Assembly: GCA_030146905.1 (NCBI GenBank)
Contig: JASLAV010001137.1
Coordinates: forward strand, 1-8,907
Source: Lentzea sp.
GTDB taxonomy: Bacteria > Actinomycetota > Actinomycetes > Mycobacteriales > Pseudonocardiaceae
Direction: 5' to 3'
Length of the DNA stretch: 8,907 bases
Shown here in pieces: positions 6,679 to 8,907 of the stretch (position 1 is the first letter of the stretch; the number at the start of each line of letters is the position of its first letter). The notes under the pieces were generated by a model. It worked only from the letters and a program-made list of their open reading frames with translations. It ran no database searches and was not told where the DNA came from. The position numbers were made by a program, and so were the translations under genes.

Positions 6679-6697
6679 GCCTCCTAGGATGCGAGGC
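6679..6697. promoter_or_regulatory. Candidate LysR-type operator (T-N11-A) over the LysR start
   Basis: GCCTC (6679-6683) and GAGGC (6693-6697) are inverted arms separated by 9 nt, and T6682 and A6694 satisfy the T-N11-A rule of LysR-type boxes. The site directly abuts the GTG start at 6698 and covers the TAGGAT -10 candidate, a position suited to autorepression. It is also within reach of the divergent isomerase-MFS promoter. Short GC-rich palindromes are frequent at this base composition, so confidence is limited. Confidence 0.4.
6685..6690 (+). promoter_or_regulatory. -10-like hexamer TAGGAT and AGGA upstream of LysR
   Basis: TAGGAT fits TANNNT and ends 7 nt before GTG 6698, the spacing of a leaderless promoter. 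The overlapping AGGA (6686-6689) lies 8 nt before the same GTG and could act as a Shine-Dalgarno. Both readings favour GTG 6698 over the in-frame ATG 6689. No convincing -35 element is seen. Confidence 0.4.
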
Positions 6698-7621
6698 GTG
6701 GAACTGCGTCAACTCCGGTACTTCCTCGCCGTCGCCGAAGAGCTCCACTTCGGCAGGGCGGCCGCCCGTCTGCTGATCGCGGGGCCGTCGTTGTCGCAGC
6801 AGATCAAGGCGCTCGAACGCGACCTCGGCGTACCGCTGTTCACCCGCGACCGCCGCACCGTCGCCCTCACCTCGGCCGGCGCCGCGCTGGTACCGGAGGT
6901 GCGGGCGCTGCTGGAGAGGGCCGACGAGCTGCACCGGCACGCGCGTCAGCTCTCCGGGTCGCGGCCGGTGCGGATCGGGTACGTCAACTGGCTCCCGCCC
7001 GACCTGACCTCGCGCACGGCCGGGATCGCGCAGCTGTACGTGGACGCCTGGGTCGTGCCCTCGCACCAGCAGGCGGCACGGGTCGCGGACGGCAGCCTCG
7101 ACCTGGCCGTGTGCTGGATCCGCCGCTCGGAAGCGGCTCAGCTCGGCCTGACCGCGCGGCTGCTGGGCGCGGACCGGCTCTACGCGGTCGCCGTCGGCAC
7201 GGACACGAGTCCCGTGCGCGCGAAGGACATCGCGGTGCTGGTGGACGACGACGTCACGTCGTGGCAGTCCTGGAACGACTACGCCGAGGAGTTCGCCCGC
7301 GACACCGGCGCCGCAGTCCGGCGCATCCACAACGGCGCCATCACCGGGCCGGCGTTCTTCGACCACGTGCGGGTGTGCACGACGCCGGTGCTCAACTCGC
7401 CGAAGGGCCAGACCACGCCGTTGCCGCCGGACCTCGTGCAGCGGCCCGTCGTCGACCCCGAGGTGATCTGGTCCTGGTCGCTGGTGCGCCGCGAGGACGA
7501 GGTGCGTGCGGACGTGATCGCCGCCGCCGAGGCGATCGTGCGGGACGTGGGCGATCTCGGACTGGGCCGCCCGGACGTCTGGCTGCCCGCCGACGACCCC
7601 CACCGGGGCCTGGGAGGCTGA
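6698..7621 (+). CDS. LysR-family transcriptional regulator
   Basis: This is a 307-residue DNA-binding regulator. The N-terminal winged helix-turn-helix (about 1-59) is classic: ELRQLRYFLAVAEELHFGRAAARL, SLSQQIKALERDLGVPLFTRDRR and LTSAGAALVPEVRALLE, leading to a linker helix. The effector-binding region (about 90-300) starts VRIGYVNWLP and keeps the LDLAVCWI strand of the type-2 periplasmic-binding fold. GTG 6698 is chosen because the family starts at this point and AGGA lies 8 nt upstream; ATG 6689 would add only three residues. It is divergent from the isomerase-MFS pair, with 84 bp between starts, so it probably controls that operon in response to a small molecule that the pair handles (inference). 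It could also read toward the SDR operon 108 bp downstream. The stop codon forms the loop of an 8-bp hairpin. Confidence 0.93.
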   Translation: MELRQLRYFLAVAEELHFGRAAARLLIAGPSLSQQIKALERDLGVPLFTRDRRTVALTSAGAALVPEVRALLERADELHRHARQLSGSRPVRIGYVNWLPPDLTSRTAGIAQLYVDAWVVPSHQQAARVADGSLDLAVCWIRRSEAAQLGLTARLLGADRLYAVAVGTDTSPVRAKDIAVLVDDDVTSWQSWNDYAEEFARDTGAAVRRIHNGAITGPAFFDHVRVCTTPVLNSPKGQTTPLPPDLVQRPVVDPEVIWSWSLVRREDEVRADVIAAAEAIVRDVGDLGLGRPDVWLPADDPHRGLGG

Positions 7622-7629
7622 GCCTCCCA
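7611..7629 (+). terminator. Hairpin straddling the LysR stop codon
   Basis: TGGGAGGC (7611-7618) and GCCTCCCA (7622-7629) are exact reverse complements separated only by TGA, the LysR stop codon. The result is a perfect 8-bp stem with a 3-nt loop. No T-run follows, as in many actinobacterial terminators. It could end LysR transcription or insulate the SDR operon that follows. Confidence 0.55.
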
Positions 7630-7729
7630 CGAGGGAGGGAACAGGTCGCAATTCCGTGAAATGAACTCGCGGGTGCTCGCCGTTGTGGCTGACAGTTCCA
7701 CTTCTCCTCCTTCGAAAGCGAGCAGGAAA
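7630..7729. other. Leader region of the SDR-SnoaL operon
   Basis: The 100 bp hold no recognisable gene and no clear -35/-10 pair. Seen here are TGCTCGC (7674-7680), complementary to GCGAGCA (7718-7724), whose 3' arm touches the Shine-Dalgarno region; an inner pair GTGG-N9-CCAC (7685-7701); and a pyrimidine run TTCTCCTCCTT. These could be operator or 5'-leader structures, but each is short enough to arise by chance. An upstream in-frame ATG at 7661 would add 23 residues unlike any SDR N-terminus. Confidence 0.35.
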
Positions 7730-8431
7730 ATGACCAGCAAGGTGGCAATCGTCACGGGTGCGTCGCAGGGAATCGGTGCGGCTCTCGTTCCCGCCTACCG
7801 CAAGCTCGGCTATTCGGTTGTCGCGGTCTCGCGTTCCGTCGAGCCCTCCGACGATCCCGAGGTGCTCACCATCCGCGCCGACCTCTCCCGGACGGGCGAG
7901 GGTGCGCGGGTCGTCCAGGAGGCGCTCGCCCGGTTCGGCCGTGTCGACGCGCTCGTGAACAACGCCGGCGTGTTCGTCGCCAAGCCGTTCACCGAGTACA
8001 CCGATGAAGACTTCGCCACTGTCATCGGCACGAACCTCGTCGGCTTCTTCGACATCACCCGCAGCGCTGTCGCCGCCATGCGGAACGGCGGCGGGCACGT
8101 CGTGAACGTGTCCACGAGCCTCGTCGACCACGCGCTGTCCGCGGTGCCGTCGGCTCTCGCGTCGCTGACCACGGGGGGTCTGAACGCCGTCACCAGGTCC
8201 CTCGCGGTCGAGTACGCCGGCAGGGACATCCGGTTCAACACCGTCGCGCTCGGCATCATCAGCACGCCGATGCACGCCCCGGAGACCCACGAGGCGCTCG
8301 CGGCGCTGCACCCCCTCGGCCGGATCGGCGAGATCTCCGAGGTGGTCGACGCGGTCACGTTCCTGGAGCAGGCCGGCTTCGTGACGGGCGAGGTCCTGCA
8401 CGTCGACGGCGGCCAGAGCGCGGGGCACTGA
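7730..8431 (+). CDS. SDR-family oxidoreductase homologue lacking the YxxxK catalytic pair
   Basis: This is a 233-residue classical-length short-chain dehydrogenase fold. The nucleotide-binding TGASQGIG (9-16), acidic ADLS (50-53), NNAG (77-80), N102 and the C-terminal VTGEVLHVDGGQ are present. The active-site helix is not: aligning KGGLNA-type helices places A144 where Tyr should be and T148 where Lys should be. T148 is ACG, one base from the AAG that would encode Lys. I recall a related SDR subfamily that lacks the Tyr but keeps the Lys, so the loss of Lys is the more unusual change. The usual PG after the next strand is LG (174-175). It may bind NAD(P) without standard catalysis, or act as a partner subunit. 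ATG 7730 is chosen because the SDR fold begins there, with AGGA 2 nt upstream. The SnoaL-like gene follows after 1 nt. Confidence 0.88.
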   Translation: MTSKVAIVTGASQGIGAALVPAYRKLGYSVVAVSRSVEPSDDPEVLTIRADLSRTGEGARVVQEALARFGRVDALVNNAGVFVAKPFTEYTDEDFATVIGTNLVGFFDITRSAVAAMRNGGGHVVNVSTSLVDHALSAVPSALASLTTGGLNAVTRSLAVEYAGRDIRFNTVALGIISTPMHAPETHEALAALHPLGRIGEISEVVDAVTFLEQAGFVTGEVLHVDGGQSAGH

Positions 8432-8432
8432 C

Positions 8433-8771
8433 ATGGTCCTCGAAGACGTCATGGACCGGTGGAAGGACGCCGTGGACGCGCACGACCCGGAGCGCGTCGG
8501 GGCCGGTTTCACCGAGGACGCCATTTTCCAGGGGCTCAAGCCCTACGGGATCGGGCGGGCGGAAATCGCCGCCTACTACGATTCCCAGCCCATCGGCTTG
8601 AAAGCCGAGTACGAGGTGCCGGAAACGCGCAAACTGGCCGACGACCTCGTTCTCGGATACCTGAAAGTCGATTTCTCGTTCACCGACAGGCCGGCGATCA
8701 CCGTCCACCTGAGCGTGCTGGTGAGGGGAGACCTGATCGCGCATTACCAGGTCTCCTGCCTCTCCAACTAG
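8433..8771 (+). CDS. SnoaL-like / NTF2-fold family protein
   Basis: This 112-residue protein has the pattern of the small cone-shaped NTF2-like fold used by SnoaL cyclases, ketosteroid isomerases and many unassigned actinobacterial proteins. It has an N-terminal helix (DVMDRWKDAVDAHDPERVGAGF), then TEDAIFQG, a GRAEIAAYYDSQ helix, and four beta-strand stretches ending VLVRGDLIAHYQVSCL. The fold forms a hydrophobic pocket. The reaction here, if any, is unknown and no catalytic dyad can be named with confidence. The ATG lies 1 nt after the SDR stop, so translation is probably coupled and the two products may act on the same compound. Its TAG stop shares the palindrome CTAG with the stop of the convergent minus-strand gene. 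Confidence 0.82.
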   Translation: MVLEDVMDRWKDAVDAHDPERVGAGFTEDAIFQGLKPYGIGRAEIAAYYDSQPIGLKAEYEVPETRKLADDLVLGYLKVDFSFTDRPAITVHLSVLVRGDLIAHYQVSCLSN

Positions 8772-8907
8772 TGCCTGCGAGGCTCCCGGCCGTACGGCGA
8801 CTTCGGTCGCTCCAGGTCGGGAGCCTTCGGGATCGGCACCGTGACCGGGTTGTCCGCCGTGATCGTGATCGGCTCGCCGTGGTGCTTCGTGCTCAGCTCG
8901 TCGCCGT
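8768..8907 (-). CDS. Partial CDS, C-terminus of unknown protein
   Basis: A minus-strand frame is open from the window edge to TAG at 8770-8768, encoding 45 visible residues. They begin GDELSTKHHGEPITITADNP and end in a Pro-rich basic tail, KSPYGREPRRH. The regular strand-like EPITITADNPVTVPIP and G/C third positions support real coding. The start lies beyond the window. I do not recognise the family. The stop overlaps that of the SnoaL-like gene by 4 bp. Confidence 0.6.
   Translation of the reverse strand, partial: GDELSTKHHGEPITITADNPVTVPIPKAPDLERPKSPYGREPRRH
8780..8826 (+). terminator. Nested hairpin with UUCG tetraloop after the SnoaL-like gene
   Basis: AGGCTCCCG (8780-8788) pairs perfectly with CGGGAGCCT (8818-8826). 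Inside lies GCGAC-TTCG-GTCGC (8797-8810), a 5-bp stem closed by C-G around the very stable UUCG tetraloop, which forms in the plus-strand RNA. It begins 9 nt after the SnoaL-like stop and has no T-run. It probably ends the SDR-SnoaL transcript while lying inside the coding sequence of the convergent gene. Confidence 0.5.

Noticed and set aside
5403..6776. Long plus-strand frame opposite the MFS and isomerase-like genes
   Set aside because: It is rich in Arg, Gly, Pro and Gln with no fold pattern, while the minus strand carries clear MFS and isomerase-like proteins.
7661..7729. 23-residue N-terminal extension of the SDR from ATG 7661
   Set aside because: The extra residues are unlike SDR sequences and the Rossmann strand begins right after ATG 7730, which has a purine-rich AGGA upstream.
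7279..7755. Minus-strand open frame with a strong GGAGGAGAA followed by GTG, starting near 7703
   Set aside because: Beyond the first few codons it lies antisense to LysR, and its translation is low-complexity Ser/Thr/Arg-rich sequence typical of a shadow frame. The purine run is simply the complement of a pyrimidine-rich leader.
6614..8539. Very long minus-strand open frame continuing upstream of the isomerase-like gene, antisense to LysR and SDR
   Set aside because: The frame is open because GC-rich genes leave few stops on the opposite strand. Its translation is Arg/Gly/His/Asp-rich with no domain. Only the last 95 codons match a family.

Overview
The window comes from a high-GC actinomycete. 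Almost every codon ends in G or C, GTG starts are common, and gene pairs are joined by GTGA start/stop overlaps. The gene content fits a Pseudonocardiales- or Streptomyces-like organism (inference; there is no rRNA or marker gene to fix the genus). No tRNA, rRNA, CRISPR array, insertion sequence or phage gene was seen, and no gene-free stretch exceeds 300 bases.

Left region (1-4358). A 5'-truncated polytopic membrane protein that looks like a GT-C type glycosyltransferase meets, tail to tail, a minus-strand cluster. In transcription order the cluster is: a possible 55-residue small ORF, an OmpR/PhoB response regulator, a HAMP-containing sensor kinase coupled to it by a 4-bp overlap, and 45 bp further on an extended-SDR nucleotide-sugar epimerase. 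The epimerase carries an unusual Cys/His insert. The layout suggests an envelope-signal-controlled sugar or glycan locus. A perfect 16-bp inverted repeat sits immediately upstream of the response regulator, and its RNA form would bury the regulator's Shine-Dalgarno sequence.

Middle region (4388-7621). A zinc-type medium-chain dehydrogenase of the glucose 1-dehydrogenase family reads rightward and overlaps the end of a minus-strand YbfB/YjiJ-type MFS transporter by 83 bp. The transporter is coupled by GTGA to a muconolactone-isomerase-like small protein. A LysR regulator is divergent from that pair, and a T-N11-A palindrome overlaps its start. This is the classic arrangement of a LysR gene next to its target operon.

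Right region (7622-8907). A short-chain dehydrogenase homologue and a SnoaL/NTF2-like protein form a tight two-gene operon. The SDR homologue has neither the catalytic Tyr nor the Lys of the YxxxK motif. The operon converges on the 3' end of an unidentified minus-strand gene, with the two TAG stops sharing one CTAG. GC-rich hairpins without U-tracts lie at or just past the ends of the dehydrogenase, LysR and SnoaL-like genes.

No complete novel system is evident. The most distinctive observations are the hairpin in front of the response regulator, the possible small ORF upstream of it, the SDR homologue lacking its catalytic dyad beside a SnoaL-like partner, and the Cys/His insert in the epimerase.
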